From: Alkalicoccobacillus plakortidis
GTDB taxonomy: Bacteria; Bacillota; Bacilli; Bacillales; Bacillaceae_D
Assembly (NCBI RefSeq): GCF_023703085.1
Contig: NZ_JAMQJY010000001.1
Coordinates: 124,001 to 188,000, forward strand
Length of the DNA stretch: 64,000 nt
Direction: 5' to 3'
How positions within the stretch are numbered: position 1 is the stretch's first letter; each line of letters begins with the position of its first letter. The notes under the pieces were generated by a model. It was given only the letters and a program-made list of their open reading frames with translations. It made no database searches and had not been told where the DNA came from. This document shows positions 18,968 through 28,243 of the stretch, one piece after another. A program made the position numbers and the translations under genes.

Positions 18968-19801
18968 TTAAAATAAATCAGGATCCACATCACCAAGAAA
19001 GATGAATACAAATAATGCGAGAACAAAACAGTAGATTGCAAAATAGATAAGTTTACTTTTCTTCAGGAAGTTTATAAACCAAACAATGCCAAGAAGAGAA
19101 GATATAAATGTAACAATAAACGCGACAATTAGTGGAAAGGCACCTGCAACGGCAAGCAATTCACCGTTTAATAAATCTTTGATTGCAAGCACGGTAGAAC
19201 CAAGAATAACGGGTATTGATAGTAAAAACGAATATCTTACAGCCGTTTCTTTTGTTAATCCAGCAAACATTCCAACAACAAGAGTAGTCCCAGAACGAGA
19301 CAAACCAGGAATTAAAGCAAGTGATTGACCAATTCCAATAATAACTGAATCAAAAAGTGTCATATCTTTCTCTGTACGGCCACCTGTTCTCACAGCACGT
19401 TCAATGATAATTAGGAATATACCTGTAATGGTAAGTGAGATCGCAATCATCGTTGGTCCTTTTAAGGCAGTAGAGATATAGTCTTCGAATAGAATACCTG
19501 ATACACCAGTAATAATCGTAGCAACAAGGATGTAAATAGAGAACCAGAAGTTTGTTTTGTTCTCTTCTGAGCGGTTTTTTATGTAGCTGAAAAAACCAAT
19601 AATTAATTCAATCAGATCCTTACGATAATAAATAATCACCGCCAAAACTGATCCAAGGTGAAGCAGGATTTCAAATCCAAAACCAGGAAATGAAATATTA
19701 AAAAGCATTTGAGTTATCACAAGATGTGCAGAGCTCGAAATAGGCAGGAATTCTGTTAATCCTTGAACTAATCCTAGAACGAGTGCTTCTATTAATGTCA
19801 T
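18968..19801 (-). CDS. uppP: undecaprenyl-diphosphatase UppP/BacA
   Basis: A 277-residue membrane enzyme that dephosphorylates undecaprenyl diphosphate to recycle the cell-wall lipid carrier; overproduction gives bacitracin resistance. Both family motifs are visible, EFLPISSSAHL near the N-terminus and PGLSRSGTTL near the middle. The ATG at 19801 is chosen over one at 19828 because GGAAAGGAA lies between them. Confidence 0.94.
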   Translation of the reverse strand: MTLIEALVLGLVQGLTEFLPISSSAHLVITQMLFNISFPGFGFEILLHLGSVLAVIIYYRKDLIELIIGFFSYIKNRSEENKTNFWFSIYILVATIITGVSGILFEDYISTALKGPTMIAISLTITGIFLIIIERAVRTGGRTEKDMTLFDSVIIGIGQSLALIPGLSRSGTTLVVGMFAGLTKETAVRYSFLLSIPVILGSTVLAIKDLLNGELLAVAGAFPLIVAFIVTFISSLLGIVWFINFLKKSKLIYFAIYCFVLALFVFIFLGDVDPDLF

Positions 19802-19987
19802 CGTAAAATTCCTTTCCATAAAACTCATTTGTTTTTATATTCATATGTACGTCTAGCTGCTTCATTCTAGCAAAATATTACTGATTCGTGAAGTGTTTTT
19901 CAAATAAATACGGTTTCATGGAGCCTTGCCCAAACTTTAGTCTACTTATATACTAAATTATATACTGACTAATGGAGCGTATTCTAC

Positions 19988-20521
19988 ATGAAAAGAAACT
20001 TCAGCATCATAATTATAAGTATTGCTGTCTGCTTAGCTGCTACTTTGTTCATAATGAATGTATTAAATGGATCGAAGCAAATAGGTATACATGAAGGCAT
20101 GACAGCAGAATCAATCGTTTTAGAGCAATTTGACGGGGAATCTATTGAAGTGTTTGAACAAACGAATCAAGTAACCATTCTAAATATATGGGCTACGTGG
20201 TGTGAGCCTTGTGTAAGAGAACTACCAGATTTGATGGATTTAGAAGAAGATTACCGTGATGAAGGCTTGTCTGTATTAACTTTAAATGCGCAAAAGTTTG
20301 AGAGAGTACCAGAGAATACATATGATTTTATTCGGGAACATGAATTGACTCTACCTGTTTTTCTTGATGCTGAAGGAGAGTTTTTTCAACTGTATCAAGT
20401 TCAAGGTATGCCAACGACACTTGTTCTAGATCAGGATCACGTAATCATCAAACGCATTGAAGGAGAAGTTCATTACGGGATGCTTGAGGAGATTATCCTA
20501 CCTCTGCTTAACGAATCATAA
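19988..20521 (+). CDS. membrane-anchored thiol-disulfide oxidoreductase (TlpA/ResA type)
   Basis: A 177-residue protein with an N-terminal anchor (about 7-27) and a thioredoxin fold outside: active-site WCEPC near residue 70 and cis-Pro loop GMPTT. It resembles ResA/StoA reductants used in cytochrome c or spore cortex maturation, but no such partner is adjacent. Confidence 0.88.
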   Translation: MKRNFSIIIISIAVCLAATLFIMNVLNGSKQIGIHEGMTAESIVLEQFDGESIEVFEQTNQVTILNIWATWCEPCVRELPDLMDLEEDYRDEGLSVLTLNAQKFERVPENTYDFIREHELTLPVFLDAEGEFFQLYQVQGMPTTLVLDQDHVIIKRIEGEVHYGMLEEIILPLLNES

Positions 20522-20628
20522 GAAATAAGGAAACTACATACATCAAAGGTCACTGAAAAAGTTAGCTAGAGATAAGTTCATGTTATTCGGATGTTCACCT
20601 ATTTATAGTTAGAAATATCTATCCATAT

Positions 20629-20674
20629 AAAAGCAGCCTTCCATTTCTAAAAAAAGAAAAGGTAAGGCTGTTTT
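20629..20674 (+). terminator. rho-independent terminator downstream of the thioredoxin gene
   Basis: AAAGCAGCCTT and AAGGCTGTTTT pair around an A-rich loop. The remainder of 20522-20814 shows no gene. Confidence 0.7.
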
Positions 20675-20814
20675 ATCTTTATAAGAAAACACCTAACTAA
20701 ATATCTCATTTTTTAGTGGCCTTCATACTTCATGTGGCCTCTTTTTTGTGTAACAGACTTACGCATATATAGAAAGGTTAATGGAATAAAGATAAATAGA
20801 AAGGAGTTGTTTGC

Positions 20815-21888
20815 GTGGACTTAGAGTGCTTGGCGACGATTGCAGAAGTGTACTTTGAAGATGATACCATTCAACTTTTAAGAACAACAAATACTAAGTA
20901 CCCTGCGATTTTATATAAACGCTTTTTTCCTACCGTTACAAAAGGAACACTTATCAAACTAAATCACACGGCAACTGAATTAGGCTTGGGCACGGGAGGG
21001 TATGATCTAGTAAAAGAAGTACTCGCAAGCAAACGAATCCAAGAGAATATCGATGGTCATATCATGAAGTTGCGGTATACGCCTATGCAGCAAGCAATGA
21101 TGAGCATCGAAGAACCTGGAAGTCTTTATCACTCATTATTTCAAAAATCGTTTACATTAGAAGGAAAAAAAGTTCTTCTAGCAGAACTCCATAGCATGGT
21201 TCCACTAATCTATTATCTCGCACAAGAGATCGAGCCTACTATAACATGCTGTGTCATTTTTGATGATTCAGCATCATTATTATTAGAAGGCAGTCAGCAT
21301 GTGCGGTTGCTTCAAAAAGAAGTGTGGTTTCACTCCATTACAATCGGGCAATGTGTTGGGGGAGAGTATGAGGCCATTAGTCTTCCGAGTGCCCTACAAT
21401 TTGCGTCGACATGTTTGAAAGCAGATCTGATTATCATCTCAGTAGGTCCGGGAGTTGTGGGCACAGGAACTGAATATGGGCATTCTGCGATGGAGATGGC
21501 GAATTGGGCAAATGTTGTTGGGGCATTAGGGGGTTGTCCTGTTTGGATACCGCGTTTGTCATTTGCAGACAAACGCAATCGTCATTATGGACTGAGCCAT
21601 CACACCATCACGCCTCTGTATTCGTTCACCTACTGCTCATGTGTACTCGTATTTCCTTTGTTGGTTCATGAGCAAAAGTCGCTAATTGCCAAACAACTAA
21701 ATTCCAATAGCCTAGCAACTCATCTTATAACGTATCAAGAAAAGCCTGTTGACCGTGATCTTTTAGAGCGAGCATTTTCAAGAATAGAAGGACTCACAAC
21801 AATGGGGCGTGGGTATACTGATGATCCGCTTTTTTTTGAAGCAGTTGCTGAGGCGGTTTGTTTTTGTATAGAAGGAAAAACCTCCTGA
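20815..21888 (+). CDS. DUF3866 family protein
   Basis: A 357-residue protein. Recognisable stretches are LNHTATELGLGTGGYDLV, GPGVVGTGTEYGHSAMEMANW and KRNRHYGLSHHT, which are family hallmarks. No catalytic function is established for the family. The GTG start follows AAAGGAG. Its last 150 bases overlap the antisense mciZ frame. Position beside mciZ, nudF and spoIIM matches other Bacillaceae. Confidence 0.85.
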   Translation: MDLECLATIAEVYFEDDTIQLLRTTNTKYPAILYKRFFPTVTKGTLIKLNHTATELGLGTGGYDLVKEVLASKRIQENIDGHIMKLRYTPMQQAMMSIEEPGSLYHSLFQKSFTLEGKKVLLAELHSMVPLIYYLAQEIEPTITCCVIFDDSASLLLEGSQHVRLLQKEVWFHSITIGQCVGGEYEAISLPSALQFASTCLKADLIIISVGPGVVGTGTEYGHSAMEMANWANVVGALGGCPVWIPRLSFADKRNRHYGLSHHTITPLYSFTYCSCVLVFPLLVHEQKSLIAKQLNSNSLATHLITYQEKPVDRDLLERAFSRIEGLTTMGRGYTDDPLFFEAVAEAVCFCIEGKTS

Positions 21889-21998
21889 ACCCACTCTGAC
21901 ACATATTCTTGTTTTTTTAATTGTTGTTTTAATCGGGCCTTTATTTCCCATGCCTTGCCTACAAGCAGGATGCCTTGTTCGTGTACATGGATATCCAT
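21735..21998 (-). CDS. mciZ: MciZ, mother-cell inhibitor of FtsZ, with long C-terminal extension
   Basis: The N-terminal 40 residues (EQGILLVGKAWEIKARLK ... YVSEWV) match B. subtilis MciZ (core VLVGKAWEIRAKLK, YVKDW), a 40-residue peptide that caps FtsZ filaments in the mother cell. Start at 21998 has AAAGGAGTGG. Here the frame stays open for about 45 more residues, running antisense into the 3' end of the DUF3866 gene. The tail is basic and Ser/Lys-rich and may be a fortuitous read-through of lost stop. It is divergent from nudF. Confidence 0.8.
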   Translation of the reverse strand: MDIHVHEQGILLVGKAWEIKARLKQQLKKQEYVSEWVQEVFPSIQKQTASATASKKSGSSVYPRPIVVSPSILENARSKRSRSTGFS

Positions 21999-22074
21999 TA
22001 TGCCACTCCTTTCTCTCACGTATGGTACACTTTTATGAGAGATTTAATACAAGTAGACCAAAGGAGTGGCTGTA

Positions 22075-22611
22075 TTGACAAAGTTTGAAGAGAAAACAAT
22101 CGCTACAGAGAAGATATTTGAAGGAAAAGTGATCAATGTTCAAGTTGATACGGTAAAACTACCCAATGGGAATGAAAGCAAAAGGGAGCTAGTTAAACAC
22201 CCTGGAGCTGTTGCCGTTATCGCTGTGACTAATGACGATAAGCTTGTATTAGTAAGACAATTTCGCAAACCACTCGAAAAAACAATTCTTGAAATTCCTG
22301 CGGGTAAAATTGATCCAGGTGAAGAGCCGATTAAAACAGCGGCACGTGAATTAAAAGAAGAGACCGGTTATGAAGCTGCTGAGTTAGAGCTTGTCACTTC
22401 ATTTTATACGTCACCTGGTTTTGCTGATGAAATCATTTATTTGTATGAAGCTAAAGGATTAACACATGGTGATGCCGAACCAGATGAAGACGAGTTTGTA
22501 GAAATTGAGGAAGTAACGATCGAGCAAGCGAGAAGCTATGTCGCTGATCAGACGATCCATGATGCTAAAACGGCATATGCTGTAATGTACCTGCAATTAA
22601 ACCAAGCCTAA
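22075..22611 (+). CDS. nudF: ADP-ribose pyrophosphatase NudF
   Basis: A 178-residue Nudix hydrolase that cleaves ADP-ribose to AMP and ribose-5-phosphate. The Nudix box runs from GKIDPGEEP to RELKEETGY; FYTSPGFADE is the subfamily signature. The TTG at 22075 is chosen because AAAGGAG lies at 22060-22066; an earlier GTG would sit on it. Confidence 0.93.
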   Translation: MTKFEEKTIATEKIFEGKVINVQVDTVKLPNGNESKRELVKHPGAVAVIAVTNDDKLVLVRQFRKPLEKTILEIPAGKIDPGEEPIKTAARELKEETGYEAAELELVTSFYTSPGFADEIIYLYEAKGLTHGDAEPDEDEFVEIEEVTIEQARSYVADQTIHDAKTAYAVMYLQLNQA

Positions 22612-22619
22612 CAAGTGTT

Positions 22620-22649
22620 GTCATAAGAGATGGCCTGTCCTCATATTCT
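22620..22649 (+). promoter_or_regulatory. candidate sigma-E promoter of spoIIM
   Basis: GTCATAA, 15 bases, then CATATTCT resembles the sigma-E pattern, and spoIIM is a sigma-E gene in B. subtilis. Confidence 0.5.
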
Positions 22650-22677
22650 AGAAAAGGTAGAATAGGAGGGCAATAGG

Positions 22678-23310
22678 ATGAAAACTCGCAGACTACATGA
22701 TCAGATTGTGACTCATGTTGAAGAAAACAGAACGATTTATCTATTTACAACAGTTCTTTTTTTTATTGGTATTGTATTTGGTGCTATTATCGTTAATAGC
22801 TTAAATCTAACTCAGAAAAATGATCTATATATGTATCTAAGTCAATTTTTTGTGCAGGTGCAAGATGGGCGCATTGCAGGTTCAAAAGAAATCTTTAGTC
22901 AAAGTTATATTCATTATGGAAAGTATTTTGCATTAATGTGGATACTAGGATTGTCGCTCATTGGATTGCCGGTCATTTTAATTCTATTATTCTTGAAAGG
23001 TGTAGTCGTTGGTTTTACAGTTGGGTTTCTTGTGAATCAAATGGGTTTTCAAGGATTTTTGCTTGCAATGGTATCAATTCTTCCACAGAACCTTCTACTT
23101 GTGCCGGCTTTTATTATTGTCGGAACGGCAAGTGTGTCTTTTGGTTTGAAAATGCTCAGGCAGCAATTTGCTAAAAAAGTCTATCAGCCTGTATTCCCTC
23201 AATTTCTTCGTTATACGTTGCTTCTTTTATGTGTGGGGGCTGCGTTATCAGTGGCAGCTGCTTTTGAAGCCTATGTGTCACCTTATCTGATGAAATTTGT
23301 TGTCGGCTAA
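22678..23310 (+). CDS. spoIIM: stage II sporulation protein M
   Basis: A 210-residue polytopic protein with membrane segments at about 23-42, 86-105, 110-135, 140-160 and 183-203. SpoIIM acts with SpoIID and SpoIIP in septal thinning and engulfment. The order spoIIM-fur after nudF agrees with B. subtilis. RBS AGGAGGG. Confidence 0.92.
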   Translation: MKTRRLHDQIVTHVEENRTIYLFTTVLFFIGIVFGAIIVNSLNLTQKNDLYMYLSQFFVQVQDGRIAGSKEIFSQSYIHYGKYFALMWILGLSLIGLPVILILLFLKGVVVGFTVGFLVNQMGFQGFLLAMVSILPQNLLLVPAFIIVGTASVSFGLKMLRQQFAKKVYQPVFPQFLRYTLLLLCVGAALSVAAAFEAYVSPYLMKFVVG

Positions 23311-23329
23311 AGCGATACTCATTTTCATT

Positions 23330-23398
23330 TAATAATGATTATTACTTAAAACTTAATAATCATTATCAATTGACACTCTTTTTTAATAACATTATAAT
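23330..23398 (+). promoter_or_regulatory. fur promoter with two Fur/PerR-type boxes
   Basis: TAATAATGATTATTA (23330-23344) is a perfect 7-1-7 inverted repeat and TAATAATCATTATCA (23354-23368) a near-perfect one, both close to the Fur/PerR consensus. The second abuts a sigma-A promoter TTGACA (23370-23375), 17 bases, TATAAT (23393-23398). Autoregulation by Fur or control by PerR is expected. Confidence 0.75.
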
Positions 23399-23437
23399 GA
23401 ACGTATAGTAATGGAAGTCCGGTTAGGAGGAGTACTG

Positions 23438-23926
23438 ATGGAAAATCGTCTAGAGAGAATTAAGAAGCACCTTCATTCTCAAAGCTATAAGCTGACCCCT
23501 CAACGAGAAGCCACAGTTATGGTGTTGCTTGAACATGAAGAGGACCACTTAAGTGCTGAGGATGTCTACCTCCTTGTAAAGGATAAAGCACCTGAGATCG
23601 GATTAGCAACAGTCTATCGGACGTTAGAACTTCTAGCAGAATTAAAAATTGTTGATAAAATAAACTTTGGTGACGGGGTATCCCGATTTGATCTTCGTAA
23701 AGAAGGAGCTGCTCATTTTCATCATCATTTAGTGTGTATTGAATGTGGTGCAGTTGATGAGATTGAAGATGACTTACTCGGAGACGTGGAAAAGGTAGTA
23801 GAACGTGATTATGATTTTAAAATTATGGATCACCGATTAACTTTCCACGGAATCTGTTATCGTTGCAAGGAAAAGCACGAAGCAGAACAAGAAGAAGGAC
23901 CTAAAGAAATGCAAAATCAGGTTTAG
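23438..23926 (+). CDS. fur: ferric uptake regulator Fur
   Basis: A 162-residue metalloregulator: winged helix with LTPQREA and IGLATVYRTLELL, metal site HFHHHLVC, and structural zinc cysteines CIEC and CYRC. It represses iron acquisition when iron is plentiful. The ATG at 23438 follows AGGAGGAG. The acidic tail after the last Cys pair is slightly longer than usual. Confidence 0.93.
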   Translation: MENRLERIKKHLHSQSYKLTPQREATVMVLLEHEEDHLSAEDVYLLVKDKAPEIGLATVYRTLELLAELKIVDKINFGDGVSRFDLRKEGAAHFHHHLVCIECGAVDEIEDDLLGDVEKVVERDYDFKIMDHRLTFHGICYRCKEKHEAEQEEGPKEMQNQV

Positions 23927-23940
23927 GTTCAACTAGATGA

Positions 23941-23982
23941 AAAAGGCACAGTGGTCTTTCATATAGACTGCAGTGCCTTTTT
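23941..23982 (+). terminator. fur terminator
   Basis: AAAAGGCAC ... GTGCCTTTT with inner pairing and a T tract. Confidence 0.88.
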
Positions 23983-24146
23983 TACGTCATTCTAAGCCAT
24001 TTTTTTATGATGTAAATCCTTTAATCCTAAAAGATAAAAGATTAAATCGTTTTTAACGTGAAAAGTACAACGATCCAGGTATATTCCTCTTAGAAAATGG
24101 CATACCTTAACTAGAAGGCTTGTTTCAGAGAGGAGGAACACCTATA

Positions 24147-24380
24147 ATGCGAGACTGGTTTAGGTCGTTATTACAAACATTTAAGGTTATGCTATTATTT
24201 ATTGGATGCACGTTATTCTTTTATTATGGTATTCTATGGGTAAGTCAAGAATATGAGAGTTACTATCGATACGATACTCCTGAGGGTAATGCGATCAAAG
24301 TAACCACAGATTCAGCTCAGGATCGTGATGATCCCACCATTCTTACTAGACTTGGCTTGTTTTATAAACTAGGAGAATGA
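24147..24380 (+). CDS. YqzK-like DUF4227 small membrane protein
   Basis: A 77-residue protein with one membrane segment (about 10-30) and a soluble tail. It sits directly before xerD, overlapping by ATGA, as yqzK does in relatives. AGAGGAGGA lies before the ATG at 24147. Function unknown. Confidence 0.8.
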   Translation: MRDWFRSLLQTFKVMLLFIGCTLFFYYGILWVSQEYESYYRYDTPEGNAIKVTTDSAQDRDDPTILTRLGLFYKLGE

Positions 24381-25299
24381 GTGTTATTAAGGGATGGAGT
24401 GTGTCAGCATTGTTTGATGATATTGAAGACTTTATCCATTATTTGCGCATTGAGCGAGGCTATTCATTGAATACGATCTCATCGTATCAAAATGACCTGA
24501 AATCTTATTCGACGTATATTAAAAATGTTGAAACGATTGCTCACTTTTCTGACGTTGATCGTTCATCCATTGTGAATTATCTTTTTTTCTTATGGAGAAA
24601 GGGCGTGCAGAAACAACCATTGCACGGAGTATTGCTTCCATACGTGGACTTCATCAATTTTTATTACGTGAAGGTAGGGTCAAACATGATCCAAGTGTAC
24701 ACTTAGAAATTCCTAAAGCACCAAAACGGTTACCAAAAATTTTATCACCTGATGAAGTTGAGGCATTACTTGAGGCTCCTGGGAATGATGATCCAATGGC
24801 TATTCGTAATCAGGCAATGCTTGAAGTCATGTATGCAACAGGTATTCGTGTTAGTGAATTAATAGGACTGTCGACGTCTGATTGTCATTTGACGATGGGT
24901 TTTTTGCGATGCGTAGGAAAAGGGAATAAGGAGCGAATTATTCCGCTTGGTTCAAAGGCGACAGAGGCAGTACATACATATTTAGAGAAATCTCGCTCTG
25001 TATTAATGAAACAAAACCGCCATGACACCTTATTTGTGAATCACCGCGGAAGTTCGTTATCTAGGCAGGGGTTTTGGAAAATTCTAAAGCAACTTGCAGT
25101 AAAAGCTCATATTGATAAGCCTTTAACACCGCATACCCTACGACACTCATTTGCCACTCATTTGTTAGAAAATGGTGCAGATCTACGAGCTGTCCAGGAG
25201 ATGCTTGGACATGTAGATATATCAACAACACAAATTTATACTCATGTCACCAAAAGCCGTATGAAAGATGTTTATTCTATGTACCATCCAAGGGCATAG
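24377..25299 (+). CDS. xerD: site-specific tyrosine recombinase XerD, frameshifted
   Basis: It resolves chromosome dimers at dif with XerC. The catalytic residues are visible: Arg in GIRVSEL, Lys in GKGNKER, HxxR in HTLRHSF, and His and Tyr in [15 protein letters not shown]. The frame breaks in a run of seven T (24582-24588); eight would read [17 protein letters not shown] and give about 307 residues. The exact start is uncertain because a GTG near 24400 gives the more typical 300. Homopolymer error is the likely cause. Confidence 0.87.
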
Positions 25300-25349
25300 A
25301 TCGTAAATGGATAGTTGTCTGACATCAGACATGAGAAAGGGGTAATAAT

Positions 25350-26546
25350 ATGAGTGAACAGCCTTTTAAACGGGTGTTCTTAATTGTAATGGATTCAGTA
25401 GGTATTGGTGCAGCACCAGACGCAGCTGAGTTTGGTGACGTGGGTTCAGACACACTGGGCCATATAGCTGAGTCAATGAACGGTATCGGGCTTCCTACAC
25501 TTGAAAAAATGGGTATAGCGAATATTAAAGAAGTACAAGGACTTACAGCCGTAGAAAACCCAAAAGCTCATTATGGGAAAATGCAAGAAGCTTCAAATGG
25601 AAAAGATACAATGACGGGACATTGGGAGATTATGGGCCTTAGAATTGATGAACCGTTTCGTGTGTTCCCAGAAGGCTTTCCAGATGAGTTACTTACTGCA
25701 TTAGAACAAGAAGTAGGCAGAGGTTTTCTTGGTAATAAAGTAGCATCTGGTACAGAGATTCTAGATGAACTTGCAGAAGAACATGTCAACACAGGCAAAC
25801 TTATTGTGTATACATCAGCAGATTCTGTACTTCAGATCGCCGCTCATGAAGATGTTGTTCCGATAGACGAGCTTTATGACATCTGTGAAAAGGCAAGAAA
25901 ATTAACACTTCAGCCTGAGTATATGATTGGTCGCGTAATCGCAAGACCATTTGTTGGTGAAAAGGGAAATTGGAAAAGGACGCCAAACCGCCATGATTAT
26001 GCACTAAAACCGTTTGGTAGAACTGTGATGAATGAGCTTGAAGATGGCGGCTTTGATTCAATAGCTATTGGAAAGATCTCAGATATCTATGATGGCGAAG
26101 GAATTACGGATACGTACCGTACAACATCTAATGATGATGGAATGGACAAGTTGTTTGAAAGCATGGAAAAGGATTTCACTGGTTTAAGCTTTTTAAACTT
26201 AGTTGATTTTGACGCATTGTTTGGACATAGACGTGATCCACTAGGTTATGGTCAGGCATTAGAGGAGTTTGATATTCGCTTGAAGGAAGTATTAGAACGC
26301 CTTCAGAGTGGAGATCTTTTAATTGTCACAGCCGATCACGGTAATGATCCAGTCCATAAGGGTACAGATCACACAAGAGAGTATGTGCCTTTATTAGCTT
26401 ATGACGCTAACCAACCTCAAGCGATTGATCTCGGTGTTCGTTCCACTTTTGCTGATATTGGTGCAACAATTGCTCACAACTTTGGAGTCAAGGCACCAGG
26501 CTATGGAACAAGCTTTTTAGATGAAATCGTTAAGAATAAGCAATAA
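25350..26546 (+). CDS. deoB: phosphopentomutase DeoB (Drm)
   Basis: A 398-residue alkaline-phosphatase-fold enzyme that interconverts (deoxy)ribose-1- and -5-phosphate. Metal ligands and the nucleophile Thr are in [27 protein letters not shown] and [17 protein letters not shown]. It feeds the products of the three nucleoside phosphorylases downstream into the pentose pathway. Confidence 0.95.
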   Translation: MSEQPFKRVFLIVMDSVGIGAAPDAAEFGDVGSDTLGHIAESMNGIGLPTLEKMGIANIKEVQGLTAVENPKAHYGKMQEASNGKDTMTGHWEIMGLRIDEPFRVFPEGFPDELLTALEQEVGRGFLGNKVASGTEILDELAEEHVNTGKLIVYTSADSVLQIAAHEDVVPIDELYDICEKARKLTLQPEYMIGRVIARPFVGEKGNWKRTPNRHDYALKPFGRTVMNELEDGGFDSIAIGKISDIYDGEGITDTYRTTSNDDGMDKLFESMEKDFTGLSFLNLVDFDALFGHRRDPLGYGQALEEFDIRLKEVLERLQSGDLLIVTADHGNDPVHKGTDHTREYVPLLAYDANQPQAIDLGVRSTFADIGATIAHNFGVKAPGYGTSFLDEIVKNKQ

Positions 26547-26566
26547 ACGGAGAGGGACGATAAGGG

Positions 26567-27379
26567 ATGAAAATAGAGTTGAAGCAAACGGCAGATTATA
26601 TTAAAGAACGTCTTATTGACACACCTAAAATTGGACTCATCTTAGGTTCAGGGCTAGGCGTTTTGGCTGAGGAGATTGAAAACCCTACCACTTTATCATA
26701 TGAAGATATTCCAAATTTTCCTGTATCAACTGTAGAAGGGCATGCAGGTCAATTGGTAGCTGGAACAATAGAAGGCAAACAAGTTATTGCCATGCAAGGA
26801 CGCTTTCATTTTTATGAGGGATACACAATGGAGGAAGTTGTTTTTCCAGTTCGTGTTATGAAAGAACTTGGAGTGGAACAGCTAGTAGTCACAAATGCTG
26901 CTGGAGCAGTAAATGAAAGCTTTTCGGTCGGTGATCTTATGATTATTAAGGATCATATTAATAATCAAAGTGCGAACCCACTGATTGGACCAAATGACGC
27001 GGCACTTGGATTACGTTTTACGGATATGTCTAATGCCTATTCAAAACAACTTCGTGCAATTGCTCATGAACAAGCAAGTATTCTTGGGATCAACATTCAA
27101 GAAGGCGTATATGTAGCAAATACTGGACCATGTTACGAAACACCAGCAGAGGTCCGTATGGCTCGTAAATTGGGTGGGGATGCTGTTGGGATGTCAACAG
27201 TTCCGGAAGTAATCGCAGCAAGACACGCAGGACTTGAAGTGTTGGGAATCTCCTGCTTATCCAATATGGGAGCTGGCATCTTACCACAGCCACTAAATCA
27301 TGAGGAAGTTATTGAAGTAACAGAAAAAGTACGTTCATCTTTTCTAGGACTAGTAAAAGCTATTTTAAAAGAAATGTAG
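26567..27379 (+). CDS. punA: purine nucleoside phosphorylase (PunA type)
   Basis: A 270-residue trimeric-class enzyme that phosphorolyses inosine and guanosine. Phosphate loop GSGLG, GRFHFYEGY, and the base-recognition residues are kept: Glu in CYETPAE and Asn in SNMGAG. It follows deoB by 20 bases and precedes a paralogue by 18. RBS GGAGAGG. Confidence 0.93.
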   Translation: MKIELKQTADYIKERLIDTPKIGLILGSGLGVLAEEIENPTTLSYEDIPNFPVSTVEGHAGQLVAGTIEGKQVIAMQGRFHFYEGYTMEEVVFPVRVMKELGVEQLVVTNAAGAVNESFSVGDLMIIKDHINNQSANPLIGPNDAALGLRFTDMSNAYSKQLRAIAHEQASILGINIQEGVYVANTGPCYETPAEVRMARKLGGDAVGMSTVPEVIAARHAGLEVLGISCLSNMGAGILPQPLNHEEVIEVTEKVRSSFLGLVKAILKEM

Positions 27380-27397
27380 ATAAAGGGGAGTATTTAT

Positions 27398-28225
27398 ATG
27401 ACAACAATTGTAGAAAAAATTAAAGAATCAGCAGCTTATTTGCAATCATTCATTCAAACACAGCCTGAAGTTGGACTAATCCTTGGTTCAGGACTTGGTG
27501 AGTTAGCGGATGAAATTGAAGGTGCAGCAAAAATTCCATATGAAGATATTCCAAATTTCCCGGTTTCAACAGTTGAAGGTCATGCTGGACAATTAGTTAT
27601 TGGACAACTTCAAGGTAAAACCGTTGTAGCTATGCAAGGTCGTTTTCATTTCTATGAAGGATATCCACTTGAGCAAGTGACATTCCCTGTTCGTGTGATG
27701 AAAGAGCTAGGGGTAAACCTGCTATTTGTAACAAACGCTTGTGGTGGAATGAATAAATCGTTCCAACCGGGTGATTTAATGATTATTACTGATCACCTTA
27801 ATATGACCGGAGTAAATCCTTTAATTGGGCCAAATGCACCTGAACTTGGACCACGTTTTCCTGATATGAGTCAGGCTTATACAAAAAAATATGTTGATCT
27901 AGCTTTAGAAACAGCAAAATCACTAGATATAAAGGTTCAGCAAGGAGTATATGCTGGTGTCAGTGGTCCAACCTATATGTCAGGTGCAGAGCTTATTATG
28001 CTTCGTACTCTTGGTGGAGATGTTGTCGGTATGTCAACGGTTCCAGAGGTAATAGTAGCAAGTCATGCTGGTATGGATGTCTTGGGAATATCTTGTGTAA
28101 CGGATATGGCTATTGGAGAAGAGATAGCAGGAATTACACATGAGGAAGTAATGGAAGTAGCAACTAGGACAAAACCATTATTTATTAAGTTAGTTAAAGA
28201 ATTAGTCGCGCAAGCTAAGCCTTAA
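27398..28225 (+). CDS. second purine-nucleoside-phosphorylase paralogue with altered base site
   Basis: A 275-residue tandem relative of the preceding enzyme, sharing long blocks such as YEDIPNFPVSTVEGHAG and MQGRFHFYEGY. By eye, two base-contact positions differ: the Glu of YETPAE is Met (TYMSGAE), and the Asn of SN is Asp (VTDMAIGEE). An Asp at the second position in related enzymes widens use to 6-amino purines, so adenosine-like substrates are possible. Retained phosphate and ribose residues argue for activity. Confidence 0.88.
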   Translation: MTTIVEKIKESAAYLQSFIQTQPEVGLILGSGLGELADEIEGAAKIPYEDIPNFPVSTVEGHAGQLVIGQLQGKTVVAMQGRFHFYEGYPLEQVTFPVRVMKELGVNLLFVTNACGGMNKSFQPGDLMIITDHLNMTGVNPLIGPNAPELGPRFPDMSQAYTKKYVDLALETAKSLDIKVQQGVYAGVSGPTYMSGAELIMLRTLGGDVVGMSTVPEVIVASHAGMDVLGISCVTDMAIGEEIAGITHEEVMEVATRTKPLFIKLVKELVAQAKP

Positions 28226-28243
28226 AAAAGGGGATGTGTTGAC

